This document shows positions 40,735 through 51,349 of a stretch of 57,446 bases of DNA, piece by piece. This stretch comes from DATBMA01 sp036555105 (lineage in GTDB: Bacteria; Actinomycetota; Acidimicrobiia; Spongiisociales; ZC4RG35): positions 1 through 57,446 of the forward strand of contig DATBMA010000109.1 of the NCBI GenBank assembly GCA_036555105.1, given 5' to 3'. The notes beneath the pieces are model-generated. The model worked only from the letters and a program-made list of their open reading frames with translations, was not told where the DNA came from and did not search any database. How positions within the stretch are numbered: the stretch's first letter is position 1; every line of letters starts with the position of its first letter. The position numbers and the translations under genes were made by a program.

Positions 40735-41601
40735 ATGATTCCTCCGACCGTCATGCCGGCGCTGGTCACGCCGTTCGACCGGTCGGGGGAGATCCGGCTC
40801 TCCGACCACCGCCACAACCTCCGTACCCTCTGGGATGCGGGAGTACGCGGGTACCTGATCGCGGGGTCCACCGGCGAGGGCCCCTATCTCGAGCCAGGAG
40901 AGCGGCGGCAACTCCTCGAGGCGGCCAGGTCCGAGCTCGGCTCCAAAGCTTTCCTGCTCTGCGGGGTGGCGGCCGAGACCACCAGGCAAGCGATGGCGAT
41001 GGTGAAGGAGGCTAGGTTTGGCGGTGCCGACGGCGCTCTGGTGATCACCCCGACCACCCTGGCCCGCAACCGCCACCGCATGGTCGAGGACTTCTACCTG
41101 GGGTTGGCGGAGGCTTCGCCCCTGCCCATCTGGATCTACACGGTTCCGGCGGTGACCGCCTACGAGCTTCCACTCGAGAGCGTGCTGAGAGTTGCCGAGC
41201 ACCCGAACGTGGCAGGGATAAAGGATTCCGGCGGACACCCGGTCCGTTTCCAGGCGATGGCGGCCGCAGCCGGTCCCGATTTCCACCTCTATTCCGGCGC
41301 GAGCGCCGCCATCACCCTGGCCATTGAAGGGGGGGCACGGGGGGCCATCACCGCCTCCACCAACTATGCGCCTCGCAGGGTACTGCGGACGGTGGAGGCA
41401 GCCCGCCGCCGCTCGTCCGACTCCCCCAAGCTCCAAGCCGATCTCGTAAGGCTGACTTCGGTCGTGGAGGCATACGGAGTGCCAGGGGTGAAAGCAGCTG
41501 CCCGCTCGGCGGGGATGCGGCCCGGGGTGCCGAGGCTGCCGTTGGTCGCACTCCCCTCCAAGGAATCCAAGCGCGTCGTCGCCGCCCTCACCCCGGTCTG
41601 A
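40735..41601 (+). CDS. DapA/NAL family aldolase (dihydrodipicolinate synthase-like)
   Basis: 288-aa class I aldolase. It has VMPALVTPFDRSGEI, the Thr-containing GSTGEGPYL (about 44-52), Tyr 135 in IYTVPAVTAYEL and the Schiff-base Lys 163 in VAGIKDSGG, so the pyruvate-binding core is intact. True DapA condenses pyruvate with aspartate semialdehyde; relatives act on sialic or sugar acids. The Arg that binds the semialdehyde carboxylate cannot be confirmed here, and no lysine genes are near, so I leave the symbol empty. The ATG at 40735 directly follows a GTAC repeat. Confidence 0.85.
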   Translation: MIPPTVMPALVTPFDRSGEIRLSDHRHNLRTLWDAGVRGYLIAGSTGEGPYLEPGERRQLLEAARSELGSKAFLLCGVAAETTRQAMAMVKEARFGGADGALVITPTTLARNRHRMVEDFYLGLAEASPLPIWIYTVPAVTAYELPLESVLRVAEHPNVAGIKDSGGHPVRFQAMAAAAGPDFHLYSGASAAITLAIEGGARGAITASTNYAPRRVLRTVEAARRRSSDSPKLQADLVRLTSVVEAYGVPGVKAAARSAGMRPGVPRLPLVALPSKESKRVVAALTPV

Positions 41602-41655
41602 GGGCCCGGAGAGGACCGAAGGCGCGCTGCTACTCTCGCCGCGCCGACCAGAAGG

Positions 41656-42048
41656 ATGTCGATGGCCGTCAGGTTCCTGTCTTCCGAGTGGGCACAAGCA
41701 GTGAACGATGCCCTCAATGCCCACCAGGGTTTTCTCGGCGCGATCGGATCTGCCGACCTGGGCATCCAGTTCGAGACCACCGAGGCGCCGGAAGGCGACG
41801 TCTCCTACTACCTCCGCACTGGTGGCGGCTCCGCCGAGCTGGCGCTGGGCAAGATCGACCCGGCTGACGTCACCGTCGGACAGACCTATGAGACGGCCAT
41901 GGCCATCTCCAAGGGTGACCTCAACACACAGACGGCCTTCATGACCGGGAAGCTGAAACTGTCTGGCAACCTGGCGAAACTGATGATGCATCAGACGGCG
42001 ATCCAGCAATGGGCCAACGCCGTCCGTGATCTCGACGTCAGCTACTGA
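41656..42048 (+). CDS. SCP2 sterol-binding domain protein
   Basis: 130 aa, a single SCP2-like domain: FLSSEWAQAVNDALN at the N-terminus, DVSYYLRTGGGSAELALGK, TYETAMAISKGDLNTQTAFM and TGKLKLSGNLAKLMM, the usual lipid-pocket end. The family binds sterols or fatty acyl-CoA; the ligand here is unknown. AGAAGG lies just before the ATG at 41656. Its 3' end overlaps that of mdh by 7 bp (convergent). Confidence 0.85.
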   Translation: MSMAVRFLSSEWAQAVNDALNAHQGFLGAIGSADLGIQFETTEAPEGDVSYYLRTGGGSAELALGKIDPADVTVGQTYETAMAISKGDLNTQTAFMTGKLKLSGNLAKLMMHQTAIQQWANAVRDLDVSY

Positions 42049-43034
42049 GGCAGTAACCCCAGTTCCCTGACCGCGGCCCGCTCGTCTTCCAGCTCTGCCA
42101 CGGATGCGTCGATGCGCGCCCGAGAGAAGCCGTCGACCTCCAGATCGGGCACGATTCTCCAGATGCCCTCCTCACAGGTGCAGGGGAACGACGAGACCAG
42201 CCCCTCGGCCACGTCGTATGAGCCGTCGGAGACGACGGCCATCGATACCCAGTCACCCTCAGGGGTGCCGAACACCCAGTCGCGGATGTGCTCGACGGCG
42301 GCATTGGCGGCCGAGGCCGCGGACGACAGGCCTCGCGCATCGATGATGGCGGCCCCGCGTCTGGCGACGTCAGGGATGAATTCGTCTTCGACCCAGGTGG
42401 GGTCATTGACCGCGTCCAGCGCCGGGGCCCCGTCGACGAGGCAATGAGTGAGGTCGGGATATTGGGTCGAGGAGTGGTTGCCCCAGATCGTCATGCACGT
42501 GATCGACTCCACGCCTACCCCGACTTGCTTGGCCAGCCTGGCTTTGGCCCGGTTGTGATCGAGGCGGGTCATGGCCGTGATCCGGCTCGGGTCCAGGCCC
42601 GAGGCGTTGGCGGCGGCGATCAGCGCGTTCGTGTTGGCCGGGTTCCCGACCACTACCACCTTGACATCCGTACGTGCCGAGGAAGCTAGGGCACGGCCCT
42701 GCGTCGAGAAGATGGCGCCGTTGGCGGTGAGAAGGTCGGAGCGCTCCATGCCGGCCTTGCGCGGCATCGCCCCGACCAGCATTGCGATGTCGGCATCACC
42801 GAAGGCGACCTCGGGCTGGTCGGTCTCGACCACTCCCGCCAGGAGGGACGAGGAGCAGTCCTCCAGCTCCATTACGACTCCCCGCAGGGCGCCTAGGGCC
42901 GGAGTTATCTCGAGCAACTGCAGTATCACCGGCTGCTCGGGCCCGAGCATGTCGCCTGTCGCGATCCGAAAGAGAAGGCTGTACCCGATCTGACCGGCGG
43001 CCCCCGTCACCGCCACCCGCAGGGGATCGTGCAT
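42042..43034 (-). CDS. mdh: Malate dehydrogenase
   Basis: 330-aa NAD-dependent enzyme of the TCA cycle (malate to oxaloacetate). NAD motif VTGAAGQIGYSLLFRIATG, the substrate loop GAMPRKAGMERSDLL, VVVGNPANTNALIA, LDHNRAKARLA and the catalytic His in WGNHSSTQYPDL. The size fits the group 2 MDHs of actinobacteria. The ATG at 43034 is chosen by the motif. It follows nadC after a 130-bp gap in which I see no gene. Confidence 0.95.
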   Translation of the reverse strand: MHDPLRVAVTGAAGQIGYSLLFRIATGDMLGPEQPVILQLLEITPALGALRGVVMELEDCSSSLLAGVVETDQPEVAFGDADIAMLVGAMPRKAGMERSDLLTANGAIFSTQGRALASSARTDVKVVVVGNPANTNALIAAANASGLDPSRITAMTRLDHNRAKARLAKQVGVGVESITCMTIWGNHSSTQYPDLTHCLVDGAPALDAVNDPTWVEDEFIPDVARRGAAIIDARGLSSAASAANAAVEHIRDWVFGTPEGDWVSMAVVSDGSYDVAEGLVSSFPCTCEEGIWRIVPDLEVDGFSRARIDASVAELEDERAAVRELGLLPQ

Positions 43035-43164
43035 GTGCCGAGAGTAGAGCTGTGCCCGATCGCCTCCGTCCGCAATCCCCCCTTGCGCACGCCCGCCCCC
43101 GGATCTACCGTCCGGGCCGGGAGTGGCGGCGGCCACCGGCTCCGATTGGAGCCTGGTGGCGCCC

Positions 43165-44022
43165 TCAGCGACTCTCAGCCCCTGCTCTGTCGATGAAGTC
43201 GAGCGCGACGTCGAGGGCCGGGGCCGAGTGGGTGATCCAGCCCACCGAAATGACGTCGACACCCGTTTCCGCCACCTGCCGGACGTTTTCCAGAGTCACC
43301 CCACCCGAGGCCTCCACCAGCATGCGGCCGTCCACCAGGTCCACCGCCTCGGTCATCTCGGCCGGGCTCATGTTGTCGAGCATCACAATGTCAACCGGCA
43401 TGGCCAGGAGGGTCTTGAGCTGGTCGAGCGACGACACCTCGACCTCGATCTTGACCGTGTGCCCGACCGCGGACCTCACGGCTCCCACCGCCGCCTCGAT
43501 GCCCCCAGCGGCGGCAATGTGGTTGTCCTTGATCATCACCGCGTCGTAGAGCCCGAACCGGTGGTTCATGCCGCCGCCGGCCCTCACCGCCTCTTTCTCG
43601 AGCGCCCTCAGGCCCGGCGTCGTCTTCCTGGTGTCGGCGATCCTCGCTCGCAGCCCCACCACCGACTTCACGAGCGTGTTCGTGGCGGTGGCGATCCCCG
43701 ATAGGTGCCCGAGGAAATTGAGGGCGGTGCGTTCCGCCGCCAGGATCGACCTGGCCTCTCCTTCGATCCCGGCCAGAACCGTCGAGGCGAGGACCGCGGA
43801 GCCGTCGTCGACCTCGAGCCTGACTCTGGTCCCGGCATCGACCACGGAGAACACCTCGGCCGCGACCTCGAGTCCCGCGATCGTCCCCGCTTGGCGGGCA
43901 ACGAGTTGGGCAGAGGCGAGGGTGCCCTCGATGACCACCGCTCGGGAGGTGATGTCGCCGGCGGTCCCGAGGTCCTCCTCCAGAGCCTGGTCGATCAGCC
44001 GGCGGAGGACAGCCGGGTGCAT
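43165..44022 (-). CDS. nadC: Nicotinate-nucleotide pyrophosphorylase (quinolinate phosphoribosyltransferase)
   Basis: 285 aa, third step of de novo NAD synthesis: quinolinate and PRPP to nicotinate mononucleotide. Family motifs EEDLGTAGDITS, ERTALNFLGHLSGIAT, ADTRKTTPGLRALEK and MIKDNHIAAAGG, with the substrate-binding Arg and Lys residues. The ATG at 44022 overlaps the nadB stop (TGATG). Confidence 0.95.
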   Translation of the reverse strand: MHPAVLRRLIDQALEEDLGTAGDITSRAVVIEGTLASAQLVARQAGTIAGLEVAAEVFSVVDAGTRVRLEVDDGSAVLASTVLAGIEGEARSILAAERTALNFLGHLSGIATATNTLVKSVVGLRARIADTRKTTPGLRALEKEAVRAGGGMNHRFGLYDAVMIKDNHIAAAGGIEAAVGAVRSAVGHTVKIEVEVSSLDQLKTLLAMPVDIVMLDNMSPAEMTEAVDLVDGRMLVEASGGVTLENVRQVAETGVDVISVGWITHSAPALDVALDFIDRAGAESR

Positions 44023-45536
44023 CAACCAACCCTAACGGAGGCCACCGGGCTCGGTTCGACCAGCGTACGGCTGGCCTGGAAGCTGTCCGGCTCGGGGTAG
44101 TCCGCTCGATAGTGGCCGCCCCGCGACTCGGACCGCCGGAGCGCGGCGGCCACCACCATCCTGGCGACATCATCGGCGGTTCTCCCGTCGAGCCCCGCCG
44201 ACAGCTGAAGGTGGAAGTCGAGCAACCGTTGGTGGGCCTCCCACAGCCCGGCACCGGTCCGCACAACCCCCACCCGGTCCCACATCAGGTCCCTGACCTC
44301 CTCCACGGCACCGGAGTCGAGCGGCAGATCGAAGGCGGCGGCGGGCGCCTCACCGTTGCCGGAAGGGTCGATGGAATTGGAGGCGACGTCAGTGGCGACC
44401 CTGGCGCCGAACACGAGACCCTCGAGCAGCGAATTCGAAGCCAGACGATTCGCCCCGTGGACTCCGGACGAGGCGGCCTCCCCCACCACCCACAGACCGG
44501 GAAGAGAGGTGCGTCCATCGGCATCGGTGTCAACGCCTCCCATGTAGTAGTGGGCAGCCGGGGTTACCGGCAGGACCTCCACAGCCGGGTCGAAGCCGGC
44601 GGCAGTGGCCGCGGCGAAGACCGTAGGAAAGTGCTCGGCCAAGGCTTCGATGCTCCGCAGGTCGAGGTAGGCGCCGGCCTGGCGATCCCACTGCCAGAAG
44701 ATCGCCCTGGCCACGACATCACGCGGGGCCAGTTCCGCATCCGGGTGGTGGTAGGGCATGAACCTCCTCCCCTCCTCGTCCACCAACAAGGCCCCCTCAC
44801 CCCGGAGAGCTTCAGTGAGCAGAGGCAGGGGGTCGGTGGCGGCCCGCAGCGCCGTCGGATGGAACTGGACGAACTCGAGATCGGCCAGCCTGGCACCCGC
44901 CCTGGCCGCCATCGCGATCCCCTCCCCGGTGACACCGGGAGGGTTGGTCGTGTAGCGGTAGACGCGGCCGATCCCTCCGGTTGCCAGGATCACGGCCGGG
45001 GCGAGGAGGACCAGGCGGTCGCCGGAGTCCGTGGCGGCCACCACTCCCTCGATCTGACCATCGGATCGCACCAGGTCGAGCGCCCTCCAATTGGCCAGCA
45101 CTTCGATTGACGGGCGAGCAGCCACAGCCGCGGTGAGAGTGCGCATCACTTCCCGCCCGGTTGCATCCCCGTCGGCGTGGAGGACGCGGCGCAGGCTGTG
45201 GCCCGCCTCGCGGCTGAGGGCCAGGTCGCCGCCGTCGGTGCGGTCGAACCTGGCCCCAAGCTCGACCAGTCGCCGGATGGCGGCCGCCCCCCCTTCGGTG
45301 AGGGCCTCCACCGCCCGCTTGACCCCGAGCCCGCCGGAAACCGCCAGGGTGTCGCGGGCGTGGATGCCGGGGTTGTCGTCCGCCGCCACCGCGGCTGCGA
45401 TGCCGCCCTGAGCCCACCAGGTCGAGCCGACCTCACCCGAGGTGAGAACCGCGGATGCGGGGAGTCCCAGCGCAACCGACAGTCCGGCCACACCGGAGCC
45501 GATCACAAGCGGGTTGTCGAGCCGCCTGGTCACCAT
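44022..45536 (-). CDS. nadB: L-aspartate oxidase
   Basis: 504-aa flavoprotein, first step of NAD synthesis (aspartate to iminoaspartate). FAD motif LVIGSGVAGLSVALGL, WWAQGGIAAAV (SdhA-like), a substrate loop with HPTAL in VQFHPTALRA, SLPGLWVVGEAASSGVHG and ANRLASNSLLEGLVFG. The His in place of the SdhA/FrdA Glu/Arg pattern cannot be weighed by eye, but its position between nadA and nadC settles the call. A 34-bp gap follows nadA. Confidence 0.95.
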   Translation of the reverse strand: MVTRRLDNPLVIGSGVAGLSVALGLPASAVLTSGEVGSTWWAQGGIAAAVAADDNPGIHARDTLAVSGGLGVKRAVEALTEGGAAAIRRLVELGARFDRTDGGDLALSREAGHSLRRVLHADGDATGREVMRTLTAAVAARPSIEVLANWRALDLVRSDGQIEGVVAATDSGDRLVLLAPAVILATGGIGRVYRYTTNPPGVTGEGIAMAARAGARLADLEFVQFHPTALRAATDPLPLLTEALRGEGALLVDEEGRRFMPYHHPDAELAPRDVVARAIFWQWDRQAGAYLDLRSIEALAEHFPTVFAAATAAGFDPAVEVLPVTPAAHYYMGGVDTDADGRTSLPGLWVVGEAASSGVHGANRLASNSLLEGLVFGARVATDVASNSIDPSGNGEAPAAAFDLPLDSGAVEEVRDLMWDRVGVVRTGAGLWEAHQRLLDFHLQLSAGLDGRTADDVARMVVAAALRRSESRGGHYRADYPEPDSFQASRTLVEPSPVASVRVG

Positions 45537-45570
45537 TGCCGTGAGGGCCCCGGCCAGGAGTCGCCCACGG

Positions 45571-46539
45571 TCAGTCGCGGCGGTCGATGTCGAGCATGCG
45601 ATCCACCGCCCGCCTCGCCCGAACGGCGATCTCCTCCGGCACCTCGACGACGTGGGTCATCGTCTTCAGTGAGCGATGTATGCCCTCGAGCGTGATCCGC
45701 TTCATGTGGGGGCAGAGGTTGCATGGGCGGACGAACTCGGTGACAGGCACTTCGCGGGCGACGTTGTCGGCCATCGAGCATTCGGTGATCATCATCACCT
45801 TTCGCGGTTGGTTGCGCCGCACCCATTCGATCATCCCGTGGGTCGACCCGACGTAGTCGGCTTCCGCCAGCACGTCCGGCGGGCATTCGGGATGCGCGAT
45901 GACCTGCACGCCATCCATCCCCGACCGGTGGCGGCGGATCTCCTCGCCTGTAAAGCGCTCATGCACCATGCAGGAGCCCTCCCAGAGGATGACCTCGACC
46001 TCGGTCTGCGATGCGACCCAACGGCCCAAATACTGGTCGGGGATGAAGATCACGCGGTCGACCCCGAGCGACTCGACCACGGTCTTGGCATTGCCGGAGG
46101 TACAGCAGATGTCGGACTCTGCCTTCACCTCGGCCGAGGTGTTCACGTACGTGACGACCGGCACACCGGGGTGGTCGTCCCTCAGGCGGCGAACGTCGGC
46201 GGCGGTGATGCCCTCGGCCAGAGAGCAGCCCGCCCGCAGGTCCGGGATGAGGACTGTCTTCTCGGGGCTGGTGATCTTGGCGGTCTCGGCCATGAAGTGA
46301 ACGCCGGCCAGGACGATGACGTCGGCGGCGGTCTCACGAGCCATATGGGCCAGGGCCAGCGAGTCGCCTCTGATGTCGGCCACTCCCCAGTAGATGTCAG
46401 GAGTCATGTAATTGTGGGCCGCAACGACCGCGTTACGGGCCTGCTTCAGTTCCTCGATCTCCTCGATCAGCGGTGCCAGCGCGGCCAGCTCCGCCTCGGG
46501 CAGGACCGAGGCCGCCGAGGAGGCGACGAGGGCGGGCAT
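45571..46539 (-). CDS. nadA: Quinolinate synthase A
   Basis: 322-aa [4Fe-4S] enzyme that condenses iminoaspartate with dihydroxyacetone phosphate. The three cluster cysteines are seen in RAGCSLAEG, CCTSGNAKTV and FVRPCNLCPHMKR, with VVAAHNYMTPDIY and HPECPPDV as further family marks. The ATG is 1 bp after the icd stop, an unusual pairing that places NAD synthesis on the same transcript as a TCA enzyme. Confidence 0.95.
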   Translation of the reverse strand: MPALVASSAASVLPEAELAALAPLIEEIEELKQARNAVVAAHNYMTPDIYWGVADIRGDSLALAHMARETAADVIVLAGVHFMAETAKITSPEKTVLIPDLRAGCSLAEGITAADVRRLRDDHPGVPVVTYVNTSAEVKAESDICCTSGNAKTVVESLGVDRVIFIPDQYLGRWVASQTEVEVILWEGSCMVHERFTGEEIRRHRSGMDGVQVIAHPECPPDVLAEADYVGSTHGMIEWVRRNQPRKVMMITECSMADNVAREVPVTEFVRPCNLCPHMKRITLEGIHRSLKTMTHVVEVPEEIAVRARRAVDRMLDIDRRD

Positions 46540-46540
46540 C

Positions 46541-47743
<1,203 letters not shown>

Positions 47744-47755
47744 CACACTCCTCGC

Positions 47756-47771
47756 GCCTCGATAGCGAGGC
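47756..47771 (-). other. Small perfect hairpin in the folD-icd gap
   Basis: GCCTCG, loop CTAT, CGAGGC on the minus strand fills the 30-bp gap between the folD stop and the icd ribosome site. No T run follows, so it is more likely an mRNA processing or stability element than a terminator. Confidence 0.4.
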
Positions 47772-47773
47772 TA

Positions 47774-48622
47774 CTAAGCCCGTCGGGATTGCTCGGCGGC
47801 GGAGACGGTGTTGACCAGCAGCATCGCCCTCGTCATCGGTCCCACCCCGCCCGGCACCGGAGTGATCGCTCCTGCCACTTCGGCCACGGCCGACCGATGG
47901 ACGTCACCGACCAGTCGCTCCCCGATCCGATTGATCCCGACATCGATCACGGTGGCCCCCGGCTTGACGTGGCCGGCGCCGATCAGCCCCGCCACTCCCA
48001 CCGCACTGACCAACAGGTCTGCCTCCGAGGTGACCGCCGCCAGGTCCGGCGTGCGGGAGTGGGCGATGGTGACGGTCGCATCGGCACCCTTGGCACTGAG
48101 CATCAGCGCCAGCGGCCTTCCAACCAGGAACGAACGTCCCACCACGATCGCCCTGCGGCCGGCAATGGGCACCTCGTAGTGGCTGAGGATTCGCATCACC
48201 GCCGAAGGGGTGCATGGCCGGGGCCCGGGCTGATCCAGGACCAGCAGGCCGAGATTGTGGGGGTGGAGACCGTCGGCATCTTTGGACGGGTCGATCGCCA
48301 TGACCACGGCTTGCGAGTCCAGCCCGGCCGGCAACGGAAGCTGGACCAGGATGCCGTCGACCGCCGGATCGGCATTGAGGCGAGCGATCAACTCGAGGAG
48401 GTCGCCCTGCGAGGTGGCAGCGGGCAGCTCATGGTGGATCGACACCATCCCCACTTCCTCCGCATCGCGGCGCTTTCCGCGGACATAGACATGGGAGGCG
48501 GGGTCCTCACCGACCAGCACCGTGGCCAGCCCGGGCGCCCGCCCCAACCTGGCAACCCGCTCGATGACCTCGGCCTTCACCGCCTCGGCGACCGCCACTC
48601 CGTCTAGAAGCCGGGCGGCCAT
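47774..48622 (-). CDS. folD: Methylenetetrahydrofolate dehydrogenase/cyclohydrolase
   Basis: 282-aa bifunctional enzyme supplying 10-formyl-THF for PurH and PurN. The active-site Lys is in YVRGKRRDAEEVG; VDGILVQLPLP, DADGLHPHNLG, PCTPSAVMRIL, the NADP loop VVGRSFLVGRPLALML and PVPGGVGPMTRAMLL are all present. The ATG overlaps the purH stop by one base, so it is tightly coupled to the gene that uses its product. Confidence 0.95.
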   Translation of the reverse strand: MAARLLDGVAVAEAVKAEVIERVARLGRAPGLATVLVGEDPASHVYVRGKRRDAEEVGMVSIHHELPAATSQGDLLELIARLNADPAVDGILVQLPLPAGLDSQAVVMAIDPSKDADGLHPHNLGLLVLDQPGPRPCTPSAVMRILSHYEVPIAGRRAIVVGRSFLVGRPLALMLSAKGADATVTIAHSRTPDLAAVTSEADLLVSAVGVAGLIGAGHVKPGATVIDVGINRIGERLVGDVHRSAVAEVAGAITPVPGGVGPMTRAMLLVNTVSAAEQSRRA

Positions 48623-50145
48623 CAGTGTCGGAAGTGGCGGCGGCCGGTGAAGACCAGGGCGAGGCCGCGTTCCTCGGCGGCCCCCAGGACCTCTTCATCC
48701 CGCACCGATCCGCCCGGCTCCACGACCGCCATTACACCGGCATCGGCCAGCAGATCGAGGCCGTCACGGAACGGGAAAAAGGCGTCCGAGGCGGCGACTC
48801 CTCCGGCCGCCCTGGCGCCCGCCTTCATCACCGCCCGTTCGGCCGCCCCCACCCGGCTCTGATCGCCTGCCCCGATCCCGATCGCCCTGCCACTGCTGAC
48901 GATGACGACCGCGTTCGACTTCGTGTGGGCCGCCACCACCCAGGCGAACTTGAGGTCGCGCCACTCCTCCGAGGTGGGGGTGCGGGATGTCACCACCTTC
49001 CAGTCCGAGTCGTCGCCCACCATGTCAGCGGACTGCACCAGATAGCCGTCGCCAACCGACCTCGTGTCGAGGCCGGAGGCGGTCACCCCTGAGCCGATCA
49101 GCAACCGCAGGTTCGCCTTCTCCGCCATCAGGATCTTGGCCGCATCGGTGACGCCCGGCGCCACCGCCACCTCGATGAAGCCGGCCGACAACAACGCTCT
49201 GGCAGCTTCTTCGTCGATGGGACGGTTCAAGGCGATCACGCTTCCGAAGGCAGAGACAGGATCGCAGTCCCAAGCCGCGGCGAATGCATCCGTGATCGAA
49301 TGCGCCGTCGCCACCCCACAGGCGTTGGTGTGCTTGATCACCGCACAGGCGGGCTCGGGAATGTCCGCCACCAACGCGGCAGCCGCATGGGCGTCCAGTT
49401 CGTTGTTGAAGGACAACTCCTTGCCCTGGACCTGCTCGAACTCCTCCGACGTGCCCGGTACCCCGTACATGGCACCGGCTTGGTGAGGGTTCTCCCCGTA
49501 TCGAAGGCCGCGGCGGAGCTGGAGTGGGACCACCATCCTCTCGGGTAGCTCGTCGCCCTGCTCCATCCAGCCGACGATGGCCGCGTCGTACGATGACGTG
49601 AGGAAGAAGGCATCCGCCGCCAGCCTGCGGCGAAGCTCGGTGTTGAGCCCTCCCGACTCGACCGCCTCCGCCACCTCCTCGTATTGGTCGGGCGAGGTGA
49701 CCACCCCCACCCCGGCGTGGTTCTTGGCGGCGGCTCTGATCAGCGCCGGCCCTCCGATGTCGATCTGCTCGATGATCCGGCCATGGTCGTCGGTGGCGGC
49801 CACGGTCTCGGTGAACGGATAAAGGTTGACCACCACCAACTCGAATCGCTCGATTCCGGCATCAAGCAGCTGGCGTAGGTGGTCGGGATTGCCGGGGTCG
49901 GCCAGGATCCCGGCGTGAATGGCGGGGTGCAGCGTCTTTACCCTGCCACCGAGCATCTCCGGGAAGCCGGTGACGGTCGCCACCTGGGTGACGCTCAGCC
50001 CCGCCGTCGACAAGGCGTCGGCGGTGCCGCCGGAGGCGACCAGCTCCACTCCTGCCGCCGCCAGCCGCCGGCAGAGCGCTATCAGCCCCGACCGGTCGGA
50101 AACGGAGACCAGGGCGCGCCGGACCGGCAAACGGGTCAGCTCCAT
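48622..50145 (-). CDS. purH: Bifunctional AICAR formyltransferase/IMP cyclohydrolase
   Basis: 507-aa enzyme for the last two steps of IMP synthesis. The N-terminal cyclohydrolase has RALVSVSDRSGLIAL, ELVASGGTADAL, GRVKTLHPAIHAGIL and VVVNLYPF; the C-terminal formyltransferase has LRYGENPHQAGAMYG, GKELSFNNELDAHAA, CAVIKHTNACGVA and a final DAFFPFRDGLDL. Length fits the family (about 510-530). It overlaps purN by 10 bp. Confidence 0.96.
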   Translation of the reverse strand: MELTRLPVRRALVSVSDRSGLIALCRRLAAAGVELVASGGTADALSTAGLSVTQVATVTGFPEMLGGRVKTLHPAIHAGILADPGNPDHLRQLLDAGIERFELVVVNLYPFTETVAATDDHGRIIEQIDIGGPALIRAAAKNHAGVGVVTSPDQYEEVAEAVESGGLNTELRRRLAADAFFLTSSYDAAIVGWMEQGDELPERMVVPLQLRRGLRYGENPHQAGAMYGVPGTSEEFEQVQGKELSFNNELDAHAAAALVADIPEPACAVIKHTNACGVATAHSITDAFAAAWDCDPVSAFGSVIALNRPIDEEAARALLSAGFIEVAVAPGVTDAAKILMAEKANLRLLIGSGVTASGLDTRSVGDGYLVQSADMVGDDSDWKVVTSRTPTSEEWRDLKFAWVVAAHTKSNAVVIVSSGRAIGIGAGDQSRVGAAERAVMKAGARAAGGVAASDAFFPFRDGLDLLADAGVMAVVEPGGSVRDEEVLGAAEERGLALVFTGRRHFRH

Positions 50146-50720
50146 ATCACTTCCCCATCCTGTACCTGCAGCCGTCCGGCCGCCAAAGCCTTCACCACCC
50201 GCGGGTAGAGCTCGTGTTCCTCCGCCTGAATGCGTGCGTGCAAGGAGACCTCGTCGTCATCGACATGGACCATCACGGAACGCTGGGCGATCACCGGCCC
50301 GTGATCCACTTGCTCATCCACGAAGTGGACCGTCACCCCCGACACCTCCACCCCCGCATCCAGTGCCTGCTGGACGGCCCTGGCGCCAGGGAAGGCGGGC
50401 AGCAAGGAAGGATGGATGTTGACGATCCGGTTCGGGTACATGGCGATGGCTTCGGCCGACAGGATCCGCATGAAACCCGCCAACACGAGGGCCTCGGCCT
50501 GGTAGCCGGCGGTGGTCTCACAGATCCGACGGGTGAACTCCGTGCGGTCGCCCGTGTAATCGACGACCTGCGCCGCTATCCCGGCCGACCTGGCTCTGGC
50601 CAGGGCGCCCGCCTCCGAACGGTCCGAGATCACGACCACTATCTCCGCCCCGAACTCAGGGTCATCGCGGGCAGCGTCGATCAGCGCCTGCAGGTTGGAC
50701 CCAGAACCGGACACGAGCAC
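50136..50720 (-). CDS. purN: Phosphoribosylglycinamide formyltransferase
   Basis: 194-aa folate-dependent GAR transformylase. It begins LVSGSGSNLQALIDA, then LAGFMRILSAEAI, NIHPSLLPAFPGARAV (catalytic His), TVHFVDEQVDHGPVI (catalytic Asp). The frame contains a stop just upstream, so the start must be the GTG at 50720 or the few codons before it; only rare start codons precede it. Head of the purN-purH-folD-icd-nadABC-mdh series. Confidence 0.93.
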   Translation of the reverse strand: MLVSGSGSNLQALIDAARDDPEFGAEIVVVISDRSEAGALARARSAGIAAQVVDYTGDRTEFTRRICETTAGYQAEALVLAGFMRILSAEAIAMYPNRIVNIHPSLLPAFPGARAVQQALDAGVEVSGVTVHFVDEQVDHGPVIAQRSVMVHVDDDEVSLHARIQAEEHELYPRVVKALAAGRLQVQDGEVIWS

Positions 50721-50781
50721 CGCCAGCTTGATCGCTCACACCCCCCAGCGGGAGGCGATCCTAGGGCAGCGGCCGCTGGGC

Positions 50782-51267
50782 TCAGGCCGTCTTCGGAAGC
50801 GCCCTGGTCCCCAAGAAGACGACGACGATGCCTCCGTAGAGCACGATCGCCCCGATCACATCGGCAAACTCGTCCAAGGATCCGGCGCGCAGCTCACTCA
50901 GCAGGAAGTACACGCCGACGATCGCCAGCGAGTAGCCGATCACCCGCAGCCAGGTGTTGGAGGCCAGGCCCGTGTCTGCGCCGGCGCTGCCGCGCTGCCT
51001 GGCCATCGCAACGATCAGGATCCAGACCGAGAGCAGCACGCAGGTCGGCCCGGTCGAGTACTCACGCATGATCAGCTCGAAGACCACGTAGCCGCCGAGG
51101 ATGATGAGAGCACCGAGGCCCATCAGCCTCGCGCCCGCGCTCATCCCGGCTGTCACCTTGTCGATCGATGCTTTGGCATCGGCCATGGCCTGCGAGCCTG
51201 GGGATGCGGCGCCTTCCGGTGGCGGAGGTGGAGGCGGGGTCCCGCCCGGGCTTCCAGGATCGGTCAT
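50782..51267 (-). CDS. Small integral membrane protein, 161 aa
   Basis: A Pro/Gly-rich cytoplasmic N-terminus (GGTPPPPPPPEGAA) is followed by four hydrophobic helices, for example MGLGALIILGGYVVFELIM, CVLLSVWILIVAMA, VIGYSLAIVGVYFLLSEL and VIGAIVLYGGIVVVFLG. A GGGAGG ribosome site precedes the ATG at 51267; the longer frame upstream is not used. No family is recognised. It ends 61 bp before the purN start and could be the first gene of that operon. Confidence 0.8.
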   Translation of the reverse strand: MTDPGSPGGTPPPPPPPEGAASPGSQAMADAKASIDKVTAGMSAGARLMGLGALIILGGYVVFELIMREYSTGPTCVLLSVWILIVAMARQRGSAGADTGLASNTWLRVIGYSLAIVGVYFLLSELRAGSLDEFADVIGAIVLYGGIVVVFLGTRALPKTA

Positions 51268-51349
51268 CTTGTCGTCCCTCCCTTTCTCGGGGCGGAGTGT
51301 AAGTTGCCAGGGGCCGGGCAGGCGGGAGGAACGGGGGTCCAGCTTGAGG

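Noticed and set aside
43035..43164. Small gene or riboswitch in the mdh-nadC gap
   Set aside because: No start with a ribosome site and no conserved riboswitch core is visible; it is GC-rich spacer.
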